DNA from: Spirodela intermedia | Lineage: Eukaryota > Streptophyta > Magnoliopsida > Alismatales > Araceae | Reading direction: 5' to 3' | Assembly (NCBI GenBank): GCA_902729315.2 | Contig: LR746264.1 | Span: 4,303,878 to 4,367,877, forward strand | DNA: 64,000 nucleotides | Shown here: positions 29,789 to 42,234 of the stretch, piece by piece | Numbering within the stretch: the stretch's first letter is position 1 | How the letters are laid out: every line of letters starts with the position of its first letter | The notes under the pieces: generated by a model | Database searches by the model: none | What the model saw: only the letters and a program-made list of their open reading frames with translations | What the model was told of the DNA's origin: nothing | Program-made: the position numbers and the translations under genes

Positions 29789-31424
29789 TGATAAGTCTTT
29801 ATTATCATGAGTTAATAATTAGTAAATAATATAGTTTTAGCCTTAACTCATGATAAATAGACTTATATTTATGTTAAAGTGTGAAAAGTGGTTTTCAGTT
29901 GATTAACGTGAATTTTTAGGTAATTATGTGATTTTATATGAATTTATATGATTTTTACAGTCTTATTTTTGAGATAAATGAAAAAAAAGAAATAAAAATA
30001 AAAATATAACAAAATGGGGGACCGACCGGCTAGTTGAGCCTGCAAGCGGGTCTAGAAGCGTAGTCGGGGAGGAGCTGCGAGGAGGGGCTTGAGCGGCTAG
30101 AACCGATAGGGGCACGTGTGCGCCACTCCCCATCCACGTCACTGGTTGTCAGCCGACTGTGGGGCAAGGAGTGGTTGTACACGCACGAGAAAGGGACTTG
30201 ATCGGAAATGTAATATTACTATATATTCGCCAGAAACTTCGGCACACAACCGATGTGGGACTAAACTGGCCACACCTTGCCCAGAAAGGGCGGGCAACTG
30301 GCACAAGTTCGAATCCTCCTAGAGCCAAAATTCATATTTTTTATCTAATTATCGCGACTTTCTTACAGATTGCCGGTGAAGGATTAAGTAATTAAAATTA
30401 CTGGATCATCGGCGAAAATCTCGTCAACACAATTTGTGGAGCATTGTTACTAAAATTGCTTAACGATTCGCGATAAAAGGATCGCGAATCCATTGAGTAA
30501 AGCAACTCTGATTGATCAACGAACAAGCCGTCGTCAAGAAGAGGAAGATCCATCGAGAGACGAGTCGCCACCTCCTGAGAGCGTACCAGATGAGATGAAG
30601 AGCTTCCTCTTGTTGCGCAGACTTGAGGATGAAGCTCCCTGACACGCGCCCCACCTCCATCCAGCTCCTCTCCGTCGGGTGACAGCCGTCGGTGAGCCGC
30701 AAAGTCACCGTTTTTTCGCTCCGTCGGGTGACAGCTGCTGGAGATGATTCAACGACCCATTTCATTGATCTCTAGACTTTGTAAGGAGATCTAGAGATTA
30801 CCCACGTCGTCTTTGTCCAAGGAGAGTCTTCAAGCCCATAGACATTGCACGACGATCTTCCCGAATGCTTAGGATTCCGCTGCATCGCCGACGGATCGCT
30901 GTCGTGACGCCGGAACTCTATTTTTCTGTTTTCAACTTACTTTCCACTTCATTTAGTGATAATTTGTGTCATTTAAATTTACCAAGATATACTTCATTCA
31001 ATTACGATTCTTCCGGCTTTTACAAATCTTAATTTGATCAATTAAATCATTTGTAATCGCTTACGTAAGAATTATTGGGCGGAACTCTGTTTCTGCCCGA
31101 TTCACGTTTGCTAGGCATTGATGTCATCCTGACGTCTGCACCCTTATTTCCCTTTTTCATGAATTTTAAATATATTTCCTTTTCATTTTATAGTATAAAA
31201 TTCATAGAAAATAGTATTCTTTGAGAAAAATTCTTAATAATTACTAGATATTATATTACATCCCTGTGATCGACTTGAAAAATTACCACTATTTTTGAAA
31301 GTTTTATTAAATTATACTTGATATATTTGTTCAGAAATACTTCTAAATATCTGAAAATTTGTATTTTCTAGTTTTATAAATTTTAAATTTGTGTGATTTA
31401 CTATACAATGACTAAGTCACGTCA
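29789..31424 (+). mobile_element. Solo LTR of the main family
   Basis: 1636 bp, TGATAAGTC...AAGTCACGTCA with perfect TSD GTACC (29784-29788, 31425-31429). No internal sequence. Contains the USE/TATA pair and a B-box-like AGTTCGAATCC. Confidence 0.92.
30219..30261 (-). promoter_or_regulatory. USE plus TATA pair, antisense in solo LTR 29789-31424
   Basis: Perfect GTCCCACATCG on the minus strand (30261-30251) and TATATAG (30225-30219), 25 nt apart. Confidence 0.58.
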
Positions 31425-32203
31425 GTACCAAAAAGGGTTATTGGGTATATTTTTCCAACACCCATCACTATGTGACCTCTGCTGATGTTACCTTTCATGA
31501 AGATATCTTTTGTTTTACTCTATCTCCTTTATCTTCTCATCTATCAACATCTCAAACCCTTTGAGTTTCGACTCTTTGTTGTTCTTGTGCATCCTCCTCC
31601 TTCTATTCCTTCTTTATCTCTCCCTTTTTCATCATCACCTTCATCGCCTGCATCCTCTACAGATGTCTCTGCTCCGAGTATAGTTCCATCCTCTCCCACC
31701 TTGCTTGACATCACTAGTCCACTAATTAACCCTCTTGTGCTGCCTATAATGATCTTTATCTTCCCATTGCATTGTACAAAGGTACACACTCTTGTACTCA
31801 ACATTTTATATCCCACTTTATCTCTTATGATTGTCTTTGCCCCACCTTTCGTGCCTTTGTCCTCTTCGTTGCCTCTAAGTCGATTTCATAGTCATATGTT
31901 GAGGCACTTCAAGCCCCTACTTAGAAAGCGGCAATGGATTTGAAGATTATAGTATTAATTTCTGGGGGCATGTGGAAGCTTGTCTCTTGTTCAATCAATG
32001 TTAATATTAATTTCTTGAGGCATGCAAGTGGGTTTTCACATTGAACTATAACCCAAATGACTCCATCGTTTGTCACAAGACTCAATTGGTTGCATGTGAC
32101 TTCACTCAAGCTTATGGCATTAATTATATAGAGACCTCTCCTATGGTTTGACTAAACTCAATTTGGGTTCTTCTCTCCTTGATGGTGCATCATGATTGGT
32201 CAC
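31425..32203 (+). mobile_element. Copia element piece 4: start of reverse transcriptase
   Basis: Continues with QKGYWVYF and a SADVTFHED motif, then a Ser/Pro-rich linker (the 152-codon ORF 31485-31943 lies here). RT remnants follow: CHKTQLVACDFTQAYGINYIET near 32070 and a final WVLLSLMVHHDW. The element breaks off at 32203; its RT core, RNase H and 3' LTR are absent from the window. Confidence 0.75.
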
Positions 32204-34118
32204 TAACATGACTTAGTTGTTGTATAATAAATCACTTAAATTTAATTTTTATAAATTAAAAAATATTAATTTTCAGATATTTAGAAGTATTTATGAAAAA
32301 ATATATCAATTATAATTTAATAAAAGTTCTAAAAATAGTGTCAATTTTCCACATCGATCAAATGAATGTAATATAATATTTGATAATATTTCAAAATTTT
32401 ACGTAAAGAATATGATTCTTTATGAAGTTTAGACTAAGAAATGAAAATAAAATATATTTAAAATTCACAAAAAAAAGAAATAAGGGTGTAGACATTTGAA
32501 TGACGTCAGTGCCTGACGAACATGAATCAAGTAGAAATAGAGTTCTACTCGATGATTCTTACGTAAGTAATTACAAATGATTTAATTAATCAAATTAAGA
32601 TCAATAAAAGCTAGAAGAATTGTAATTGAATGAAGAATAGTTTAAAAATTTGACATCACACAAATTATCATTAAATAAAGAGAAAAATAAGTTGAACACA
32701 GGAAAGATAGAGTTCCAATCTAGCGGCTATGATCACTGAAATTTTGTGTGTTTGAAAAAATCATCGAATGATGTCCACAACCTTAAAGGCTCTCCATAGA
32801 TATGGATGACTTGAACATTCGTTGGATCTTTTTTTATGTCAAAAAATAACGGTGGAAGTTAAGTTAATTAAAAAATAATAAAATAGAGTTCTGGCATTAC
32901 GACATCAATGTGTTGATGATGCGTCGGAATTCTAAGTGTTCAGGAAGATTGTCGTGTACTGTCCACAACCTCAAAAGCTCTCCTTAGACAATGACGATGT
33001 GGATAATCTCTAGATCTTCTTACAAAGTTTAGAGATCAATAAAATGACTTGTCAAGTCATCTCTAGTGGTGATCACTCAATGAAATAGAAAAATGCCGAC
33101 TTTGTGACTCTCTGGTAGTTGTCACCTGATGGAGATGAGTTGAATAGAGGTGGGATGCATCTTAGGAGTCTTCATCCTCAGGTCCACGTAACAAGAGGAG
33201 GTTTTCCATCGCATCTGGTACGCTCTCAAGAGGTAGCGACTCATCTACCGACGGATCTTCTTCTTTCTAACAACAACTTGTTCATCGATCAATCAAAGAT
33301 GATTAACTTGATGAATTCAAAATCTTTTTATCTAAAATTATTTAATAATTTAAATAACGATGCTCCACAAATCGTGTTGACTAGAGTTTTATCAATAATT
33401 TAGTGATTATGGTAGCTTAATCCTTCATTGACAATCTACAAAAAAATCATAATTTAATTAAATAAAAATATGAGTTTTGTCTCAAGTAAGATTCGAACCC
33501 TTGTTAGTCGCCTATCTATATTAGAAAAGTGAACTAAGTATGTAAATACCTTTTTAAAGTGACATCATAAGGATATCTACTTCTCATACACAAAGGATAT
33601 TTTAAGTATTAAAATAATTAAAAACTTTTTGAGAAGCTGTGGTCGCTAGTTTAGTTCCACATTAATTATATGCCGAGTTTTGAAATAGATATATAGTAAT
33701 ATAAAATTTGATAATTAATGTGTCCCTTTTTCACATGTGCATGACCACGCTTTGCCCCACATTCAACTAACCACTAGTGATGTAAAAGGGGAGTGATGCA
33801 CATATGTTCACAATTAGTTTTTAACTGCCCAAGCCCATTACTCATGGCTCCGTCTGACTATGCTTTCAACCCACTTGTGGGCCTAGCTGGCTGATAGGTC
33901 CACCTCTTTTTGTATATTTTTATTATTTTATTTTTATTTATTTATCTTAAAAGTATGATTATAAAAATTTATATAAAATCTAATAATTAGCCACAAATTC
34001 ACATTAAACTAAAAATCACTTTTTATAATTTAACATAAACATAAGTCTATTTATCATAGTTTAAGGCTTTAAATATATTATTAATTAATTATTAACTTAT
34101 GATATTGAAGACTTATCA
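32204..34118 (-). mobile_element. Old, enlarged LTR of the main family
   Basis: Reverse-oriented LTR, starting with a mutated TAACATGACTTAG and ending GACTTATCA. It is 1915 bp long because a segment of about 190 bp is duplicated (copies near 32690-32830 and 32860-33010) and because about 120 bp are inserted near 33500-33640, related to the extra stretch in the LTR at 25961. Many substitutions show it is old. The 5-bp flanks (GTCAC, ACAGG) do not match and the flanking sequences belong to different elements, so it marks a rearrangement junction. Confidence 0.75.
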
Positions 34119-35935
34119 ACAGGGCAATGGTATGATGAGAATTAAGAGATCATTCCACATCTATGTAGTATTGGCCAGTCACAAGAGTTAATATACCCTT
34201 AGGCCAGAATGTAAATTTTAGGGTTAACTCACATTTAATCAGCCTTTTACTTGTGTTCCATAGATTACCTTTAGAAGAGCCATATGGACACATAGAAGAG
34301 TTTTTCACTACATATGAAATCAATCAGTATCAAAACATTCTCTTAGATACTTTGAAGATGAGATAGTTCCTCTTCACCCTTAATGATAGAGCCAATGAGT
34401 GGTTGAGGAACCTAACCCAGGAATTTAATATATGGGGTGAGATGGAATCTATATTTTTGAAGAAGTACTATTTAGTGAGAAAGACAACAACTTTGAGAAA
34501 GCTATTAGATTTTTTATTAGGGACTAGTAGCGACTGACATGTACCTATTAGATGATGCTAGTGGAGGAACATTCATGAATAGGTACAATGATGAAGCCAT
34601 GGAGTTAATTGAGTTGGTAGTTGAGAATAGTCACCATCATATAGCATTGTTGCACAATGGGTGAGTAGTACAGCCTAGATGGGGAGGATTGATCGATATG
34701 AAAGTTGTTGAATGAGGGATGATATTAGATAAGATGAGAAGATAGCCCAAACTGAGAGCTTTTAACAAGATAAATTGGCCATCCACACTAGCTTTGAAAG
34801 TCAAAGTATCTTCAACTGATCATGAGACAGCCCTATGTATGTAGTGCTCTGGCTTTAATGATAGCAACATGAATTGACTAGTGATGGTATTCATAGACAG
34901 TATGTAGAGGTGAGGCCCATTTATGAATAATGGGTAAGGTCATAAGGGTAGATCTAACCAACATTTTTCCCATTCTAGCACTACTACTTATAGTACATCT
35001 TCTTTTCCTTCTTCTTTTTTTGGAGGGTTTAGGAGGAACTAAAAACAATTCCATCCTCCTCCTCATGATTTGATGAAGTGGCAGGTGACTCTAGGCCAGT
35101 ATCAATTGAGGAACTTTACTCCACTAGCATATCGACAAGTTTCATATCCAGCAGCTACACCACCCTAGCCGGCTCTAGTCAATGTGATGCAATATATGTT
35201 CTCTCAACTAATGGAGAAATTATCTGAGATGAAGAAAACTACATAGGAGTTGGTGGTGAAGAATCATGAGATGAAGTCACAATTAGAGAGAGTTGAGAAC
35301 TCTCACGTAGCCATTTCAAATTTGATATCGGAAAATAGGACATGGAAGAAAGTTGAATTTTCTGATCAACTTCCTTCCTAGCCGATTATGAATCCAAGCA
35401 ACATCAGGTCCTCATCAAGCCAACCCCACAATGTGAACTTTGTTCACATTGAAGATGACATTGTGCAGGATATTCATGCCATTTCTAGTTTGAGGAGTGG
35501 CAAGAAGTTAAGTGACCCTTATAAAGGTCATTAAACTAGAGAGAGCTTGATGAGGACAATGATGAAGAGAATGAGGAGTTCCAGAGCACTCATTCTCAGG
35601 GTGATGATGAATTTGATGAGGAGAACTCACATGAGAAAGGGCGTGCAAAGGTAGAGCTAGATCTAGACACTTACGCAGTATTAATTCGATATCCTCAAGT
35701 TTTGGGTAAGTCTAAACTTGAAGTCATTGAGAGTGAAGATCAACTACTTGAGGCATTCAAGTAGGTGAAAGTCACCATCCCACTAGTGGATGCCATTAAG
35801 TATAAACTATCATATGCTAAATTTTTGAAGGGGCTCTGTACTCCTTAGAGGAAGCAGAAAAAGATCTAATTAAATGAAATGATCAATTCCATTTTGTTGA
35901 ATCAAATGCTGAGGAAGAGGAGAGATCTTGGTGTT
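34119..35935 (+). pseudogene. Decayed gag-protease fragment of a D-type Athila element
   Basis: Read in pieces: a gag start (FRVNSHLISLL, EEPYGHIEEF, GEMESIFLKKYYLV), then ALLHNG, a linker, SSLRSGKKLSDPY near 35490 and VTIPLVDAIKYKLSYAKFLKGL near 35780. The last stretch is the region just before the protease, where the similarity to element D (43919 onward) ends. There are many stops and no 5' end. It is a relic with protease and the rest of pol removed. Confidence 0.7.
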
Positions 35936-37030
35936 AGGGACAACGGCTTTGTGCTGGCTGTGTCCTCTCCTCTTGTTGTGGAAGAAAGTGCCTGAAAGTA
36001 GAACAAGGAGGAAGACGGGAGAGAAAAGGAACATTAAAAGGCAAAAAAACAAACTTCAGACTTCCTAATTTAATAATATATTACTATAACTATTCTGCAA
36101 ATAAACACACAAAAATAAAATAATAAAATCAATTAAAACACAAAATTCTAGCTTTAACAGTCAGTCATTGAATTGTCAACAGTTCAGCGGCGAAAGTTTA
36201 ACCAATAGGTTGGCAACAAAAGTGGAATCGACAAGTTGGCCTAAGACTTATGCGGATGGGGTATGTGGCATGTGTGGATTCAATGACATTTCATCAAACT
36301 TTTAGTGACGTGGCATGATCTCTTCTATCTAATCAAAATTGAATGGCAATCTCCCTTTCAAACCCCCCTATGTATACATGCTCTTTCCCTTTTTCTATTT
36401 GTTTGGAAACTGACTTAAAAAATCTCAATTGAGTGCAATCTCCATTCTATTCCACCGTGTAATATTTTAGTATTGTTAGAAAGCTCTTGAAGAGATGATT
36501 TGATTGGCACCAACTATTCACAATTTGGTTATTTATTGAGAGCACAATCCCAACTTGAATTGAGGACTTTGCCGCTGTGGAAATGCTTATAAAGCCTTTG
36601 ATCCAGTGCACATTAGATCATTCTAGTGGTAATCCAGATTAGTGTGAAACTTGCCTATTGATTATGATCACTCTAGATATATTTATTTGCATTTTACTTA
36701 CTTCAATTGTTAGATTTAGAGAATTTCACTATTCACAATATATTTTCCTATTTTCCCTCTTTTTGGTGATTGATTTTCAATCGATTCATTATTGTTGCTA
36801 TCTCCCTTGATCCCATCCTCTAATCCTTATAATTTTCTCCTTACTTCGTCCACCCATTTCATTTCAATGACACAAATCACATGCTCTTTATGGATTGACC
36901 CCAAACTTGCTGGTGTACTTGATTTTTTGTAGTTTAATCAATGAAATTTGGGTTTATGAATATTTTGATCGACTGAGTTTGAGGTATTTCAACGATTGTC
37001 AATCACGTCTTGTCAATCTTAAAAATGGGT
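35936..37030 (+). other. Unassigned AT-rich segment, possibly a degenerate LTR
   Basis: No gene seen. From about 36860 the text resembles the last 170 bp of element D LTRs in order (a GATTGACC/TCGACC box, GCTTACC-like, then TTTTTTGAT, GAGTTT, CGA...TCAA). This suggests a D-related 3' LTR following the gag relic. The left end could be TGTTAGGGAC at 35936. Boundaries are uncertain. Confidence 0.3.
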
Positions 37031-38424
37031 TGACCATTTTTCTCTCTTTTTATTATTATTTCAATTCACTCTCTTCTCTCTCTTCCTCTCTTTCTTCCTC
37101 TCATAAGAGATTTCTCCCCCTCTTTTGAGAGATCGCTCCCTCTCTCTCTCCTTCCTTCTGATGGGATGGCTGAACCAAATCATGTCACTTCTCAGGATGA
37201 TGTAATGGAGTCAATCCAAGATCAAGGTCAACTTCAAGTGGGGCCTCCACCAGTAACAAGAAGTCAACTCCCCTGAAGGTCAGCTAGGATTAGGGTCAAT
37301 CATAATCTTCAATTTCATATGGAACAAGTCAACCAGAGGTTACCTCCATTGCTAGATCCCAAGTGGAACCTTAGGTTGATCCCATGTTGTGGGCTCATGA
37401 AGAAGAAGAGGAAGAAGAACCAATGGAAGGAGCCACAATGGAGGAAAGCCCAACGGAAGAGGGCCCATCTTTCCACAGGCCCATAAGCCGGAATCTCTTT
37501 TTCCACCTCCTTACCACCGCCCGTCGCCGCCATCCGCCTCTTCGCCGTCCGCACCGACGCCGCCGCCCGTCGCCACCTTTCCGCCTCCTCGCCGTCCGCC
37601 TCGCCACCACCGTTCTGCCTCAACACTGTCCGCCTCGTCGCCACCCTTCCGCCTCCTCGCCGTCCGCCAAGCCGCCACCATTCCACCTCCTCGCCGCCCG
37701 CATAGCCGCCACCATTCCACCTCGTCGCCGCCTTTCCGCCTCCTCGCCGTCCGGCTCGCCACCACCGTTCCGCCTTGTCGCCGCCCTTCCACCTCCTTAC
37801 CGTCCGCCTAGCCGCCACCATTCTACTTCTTCGCCGCCTTCCGTTTCCTCGCCGTCCACCCGTCGCGCCTTTTTTTTCCTCTCTCTCTCTCTCTTCTGCC
37901 GACGCCCTTTCACTCCCTTTTTTTTCTCTCTCCCGCCGTCAGCACGAGAACCATCTTTTTTCTCTCTCCAGCTGACGCCCCTCATTTCGCCCCCTTTTCT
38001 CTCTCTCCGGTCGTCGGCATAATAACTGCCTTTTCTCTCCCTCTCCTCCGTTGACGGGATCTCATCTCATCTCTCTCTCTCTCGTTCGTTCTCCTCTCTC
38101 TCGCCTCCTCTCCCTCTCTATTTTCCGTCTCGCCCTTACTCGATCATTCGCTCCCTCTCACTCCCGTCTTCTTCCCCTTGTTAACTCTTCCTTGATCTTA
38201 TGAACTTCCCCTTTCCTCTCTATTTTCTACTGAATTCCTTCTCTTCCTCCTCTTCGGATATAGGAGAGTCTTATCCTTTATTCTTCTTCTTTTTCCCTCT
38301 CCATTCATCCGCTTTTCAAAGCGTTTTCAAGTCTTCTAACAGGGTAACTTTACTTCTAAATTATCGTGATGATTGATCAAATTTTATAACTCTCGTTCTC
38401 AAAACTTTTTCAAGTCTCCTCTCC
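37031..38424 (+). other. CT-rich segment with a short GPPPVTRSQLP reading and a GC minisatellite
   Basis: From 37159 a plus-strand reading gives GPPPVTRSQLP then, after a stop, RSARIRVN. This is similar in style to the minus-strand LPRRSARIRG in the insertion at 39278-40521, so both may be ends of one retroelement type. The rest is pyrimidine-rich. Long ORFs on both strands (37315-37821, 37384-38022) come from the repeat and low complexity; I do not regard them as genes. Confidence 0.35.
37530..37860. repeat. GC-rich minisatellite, about 30-bp units
   Basis: Imperfect tandem copies of a unit containing CCTCGCCGTCCGCC and GCCGCCACCATTCCACCTC. All six frames are largely open, giving Arg/Pro-rich or Gly/Arg/Trp-rich peptides. 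Confidence 0.8.
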
Positions 38425-39277
38425 TTGTAAATACTGTAGCGAAAGGGAAGGCAGTCGCTATAGTCATCGTTCTTCTGTGTTATGTTGCTCTCTCCTTTTG
38501 TTATTGTTGTTCTTCTTTGCTACGTTTCCCTATCGGCTCTGATTTCGTATGTGAGTGGGCTGTTATTTTCTTTGATGTTATTCTTCTTCTTTGTTGTTCT
38601 TCATTTCCTAGACATCAACTTCTCTCTCTTTCTTTATCTATATATATACATCTCCTGGCCTGTCTCTGACACAAGTAAAAGCAAACTTAGATCGATCTTT
38701 TTTCTTTGCTACGTGGTAGAAATGAGCTCAGAGCCTGTTCGGCCGGAAGAGGAACTCATGCCGGCCACCACTTCCTCCGACTCTTCGCCGGCGCCGATGA
38801 GAGGAAGGTGCACTGCTCATCCCACAGACAACTCTGCTTCCCAAAAATATGGGTCGAGGGAAAATGATAGAGTAAAAAGTGGAGGCCTTTTACTTAGAAA
38901 AAGACCAAGAGAGAGAGATACCGAGGGAGAGAGAGAGAGAGAGATACCTGTGTCTTTGTGGGATTCTCTAGGGAAGCTTCTTTTCTGTCGCTTGTGCCGT
39001 CGTCCTGCTCGACCTAGCCAAATGGAATAAGCCGTCGGGAGAATAAAACCCACTTACGGCAGCGCCCTCTTCTCTCTCTCTCTCTCTCTCTCTCACTCAC
39101 TCACTCACATACAGACAGACACACAAAGTCGGGGAGCACGGTTTGGACTCTAATTTCTTCTTTCATTTATATCTAACTGATATACACAACAAAAAATTTC
39201 CAGGCAAGCATATAAAAACTACGGTCTCCATTACATGAAAAAAAAGGTAGATAATGCCGCCTAGTCCACCACTTTTA
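38425..39277 (+). pseudogene. RING-locus copy 1, first part: 3' flank and unknown fragment
   Basis: From TGTAAATACTG onward the sequence matches the region downstream of the RING gene stop (compare 55000-55250 and 57415-57620). It then continues through a segment that also follows RING copy c (55296-56130), but lacking about 290 bp (the junction is after TCTTCGCCGG near 38790). A CT/CTCA microsatellite lies at about 39070-39108. The ORFs here have no recognised domain. Confidence 0.6.
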
Positions 39278-40521
39278 ATGTGAGACCAAAGAGAGTACCG
39301 AATAGAAGGTTAGGATTTAAGATTGTCCTTGATTAAGTTAGGGAGGATTATGATTAGGCTAATCCCACTGATTTTAGAAGAATTAAGATTGTAATTACCT
39401 GAGAAGAACTGTACTTTAAAAGATTTAGATAACTTCCAACCAGGGTGTCAGGATCACCGACAAAAGGCACAAAGAGTACTAGCCTATGGTTCACTCAATT
39501 CTTATAAGGAGTAAGGATTTAAAATGATGATCATTTCACAAAGGGAATTGAAATCAACGTACCTTGTCAAAGGAGATTATGGAGTGATTTCCTTGATTCT
39601 AGTGGCTTGAGATCCACAAGCCTTGTTGAGGAGTTTCTATTAGGTGATGATTCAAGAAAATGGGAGGTTTGGGTTGGGTAGCTGAGGCCCACGAAGTATT
39701 TGGATAATTAAAAAAATATAAGAGAGGGAAAAAAAGTTTAAAGGAGAAACAGAAAGGATAAGAGAATAAAATAATAATGAGAATAAATAAAAGGGTGGGG
39801 AGAGAAAAGGGGCAGAATGAGAGTACGTTGGTGGGAGAGAGAGAGAGAGAAAGGAATGAGGGGGTATGTGGTGACAGCGGGTGAGAGGGAGAGAGAGAAG
39901 ATGAGTGGAAGCCCCTAGTCCAAGAAGCGATGAAGGGAAGGGAGGAACCCCTAGTCCAAGGGGCGAGACGGGGAAGGAGACGACCCTCTAATCCAAGAAG
40001 GTAAGATAAGCCTTGATTAATTCTCTAAATCACTGTCTCGAACACAATAGAGTCTTAGCATTTATAGAGGGGAAAGGAAGAGCCGTGGTTTTCTACGGAA
40101 TGGCGAGAGGACGAGACAGAAGGGGTGACGGAGACACCTTTTCCCAAGAGGTGCCATGTGGCGCCTCTTGGTTGAAAACGACCCCCCCTTTAAGGAGAGG
40201 AAGGACATGAGGATGACATGGCATCCTCTCCTCATTCTTCTTCTTCTTCTTCTTCTTAGGCCATCCTTTGTGGATGGATCCTCCTGCTTGCTGGTAGGGA
40301 CCCATTGGTCCTAGATCCAATATTCCATGTTGGATCCAATAGAGGAGGAAGGTGCCAGTTGACTTGGAGATGAACTCGTCGAGGTGGAAGAACCCCTGAT
40401 TCTGGCACTTCTTCTTGGAAGGGTTGACCTCAAAGGTTGAGCCTTTGATTGACCACCCTCCACTGACTTGAGTTGATTTTCATGAGTGGAAGATTCTTCA
40501 TTAGATCCTGTGATCCCATCA
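39278..40521 (-). mobile_element. Inverted solo-LTR-like insertion in RING copy 1
   Basis: Compared with the paralogue at 56140-56210, 1244 bp are inserted between CCACTT and ACTTCCCTC. The insertion has TG...CA ends (TGTGAGACC, CCCATCA). On the minus strand it shows a TATA-like CTCTATAAATGC (near 40060), then a CT-rich stretch, as an LTR would. A 74-codon minus-strand ORF (40535-40311) starts in flanking RING sequence and includes LPRRSARIRGSS. The TSD is unclear (possibly ACTT). Confidence 0.45.
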
Positions 40522-40579
40522 ACTTCCCTCTTCATGGCCTTCTTTGCCTACCTCCCTAACACCACCTCCACCACCCCCT
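40522..40579 (-). pseudogene. RING copy 1: exon 4 fragment, minus strand
   Basis: Reverse complement of the Ala/Lys/Arg-rich end of RING exon 4 (compare 63330-63390). Continues at 49885 on the far side of element D. Confidence 0.65.
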
Positions 40580-41764
40580 TGATAACATGTTGATTATGAC
40601 ACGACATAAGAATTATTTTATTAAAGAGCGTAAATCTTATAATATAGCATGTTATCATATTAAAAATGAACATTTATTATTTATTTGAGTATTTCATGAA
40701 GTTTAATATTTTAGAGATTTTTTCATAATTTTTCTTTGAGTTTTATAGTCATAATTGATTTTTATTAATATGAGGGAATTTCATAAATTTTTGATATCTT
40801 TTTATGATTTTTAGGAAGCTGATATATACTTCGACAAACAAGATCTGATATGTGGAGATGAGGTGACAAAATCAAGGGCTGAGGCGTTGATATGTGACAT
40901 CATCAAATGAGGAGATCAGAAGTCATCAAGAACATCCACAAAATCAACGGCAGATGGAGTATACTTACTGAGGGTGCAGTAGATCACAATATTCAAGAAG
41001 ATTTGATGACTACGACAAGACTTCCAAATCCAATGTTTTAGATCAACTCAACAAGAAACCATCTCTCGCTTGATTTTATTGCAGTCAAAAAGACAGAAAT
41101 GCCCTCATTTAATCATAGCCCTACACATGTATTCCCATCTCTTGTGAAAACCCTTATGCATTTAAGCCGCTGTTTAGGGGTGGAAGAACAAACTTCGAAT
41201 GTCCCAACATTTAGTCAGCTAAATGAAACCACATTAGGGTTCTACATCAATCTTGATGTGTTCGAGTTGATTCAAGCTTGATTTTGCAGCAACTAAGATC
41301 GTCAAAGAAATGTACTCGAAGAGGAAACTGCTTGGCCTTGGTGAAATATAGAGGCTTGAGGTAAGTTTTTCTAAGTCTGTTGCATTTTGAGTGTGAACAA
41401 CAATCTAGCTCCCATAGGTTTGAATAGATAGAAATACAATGTTAACTTTGTCTCGTGAATCATTTGTGAGTATTTTTTTCATTCTTAATTGTCTTCTATT
41501 CTTAATTGAATAGATAGAAATACAACCATCATTTCCTTTTTTTTTACAACGAAAATTCTTCATATTCGCCATCACCTCTATTTTGAACTCATTTGATTTA
41601 AATAGTAATTAAGCAATGCCTAATTCTCATTCTTAGTGAATCGACCTCGAGCTTACCACCGTACTTATTTATTTTAGTATTTTTATTTGGTAAATTCGTG
41701 ATTATAAATATTTTTTGATCAACTAATTTTGGGGCTTTCGACAACCCTCAATTTTGTTCTATCA
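40580..41764 (+). repeat. 5' LTR of element D
   Basis: 1185 bp, TGATAACATGTTG...TTCTATCA, matching 48714-49884 closely. The start resembles the LTR start of element B (TGATAACACATG), suggesting related families. Confidence 0.88.
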
Positions 41765-41766
41765 AA

Positions 41767-41780
41767 TGGTGCCGGGGGAA
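41767..41780 (+). other. Degenerate primer-binding site of element D
   Basis: TGGTGCCGGGGGAA resembles the tRNA-Asp PBS with an internal loss of about five bases. The leader to 42234 has no gene. Confidence 0.5.
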
Positions 41781-42234
41781 TGAGTGCTATTAGATGTGAG
41801 TAAGTTTTAAATTGAGTTAACTTTGCATCATTATTGAGTTTAAAGAAGAATTTTATTGAACATTCACGCATTAATAGGTTTGTTTCAAAAATTATCATAA
41901 TTTGTCATTGAGACAGTTATATAAATCTTTACTAAAATAGAAGTTTATAGTGTTCATTGCATTCCTTTAAAGCTTTTGAATTGATTTTTTTTATATAGAT
42001 TGAATTTACGTTTTTAAATTTGAAGTAGGCAAGGTGAAAGTGTTTTGGTATACTGACTTTTATTCACTGTTTTAATTTCCTGTATTTCTTTCTTTTCTCT
42101 TCGTCAATACTCATTTAGTCATATTCTATGCAAGGTTGTAGATCCCTAAAAAACCCATTAGTGACCCCTAAACAAAATCAGACCGACACATCTAGCTCAA
42201 CACTTTAGAAAACCCCATACTAGAAGAAAATCAA

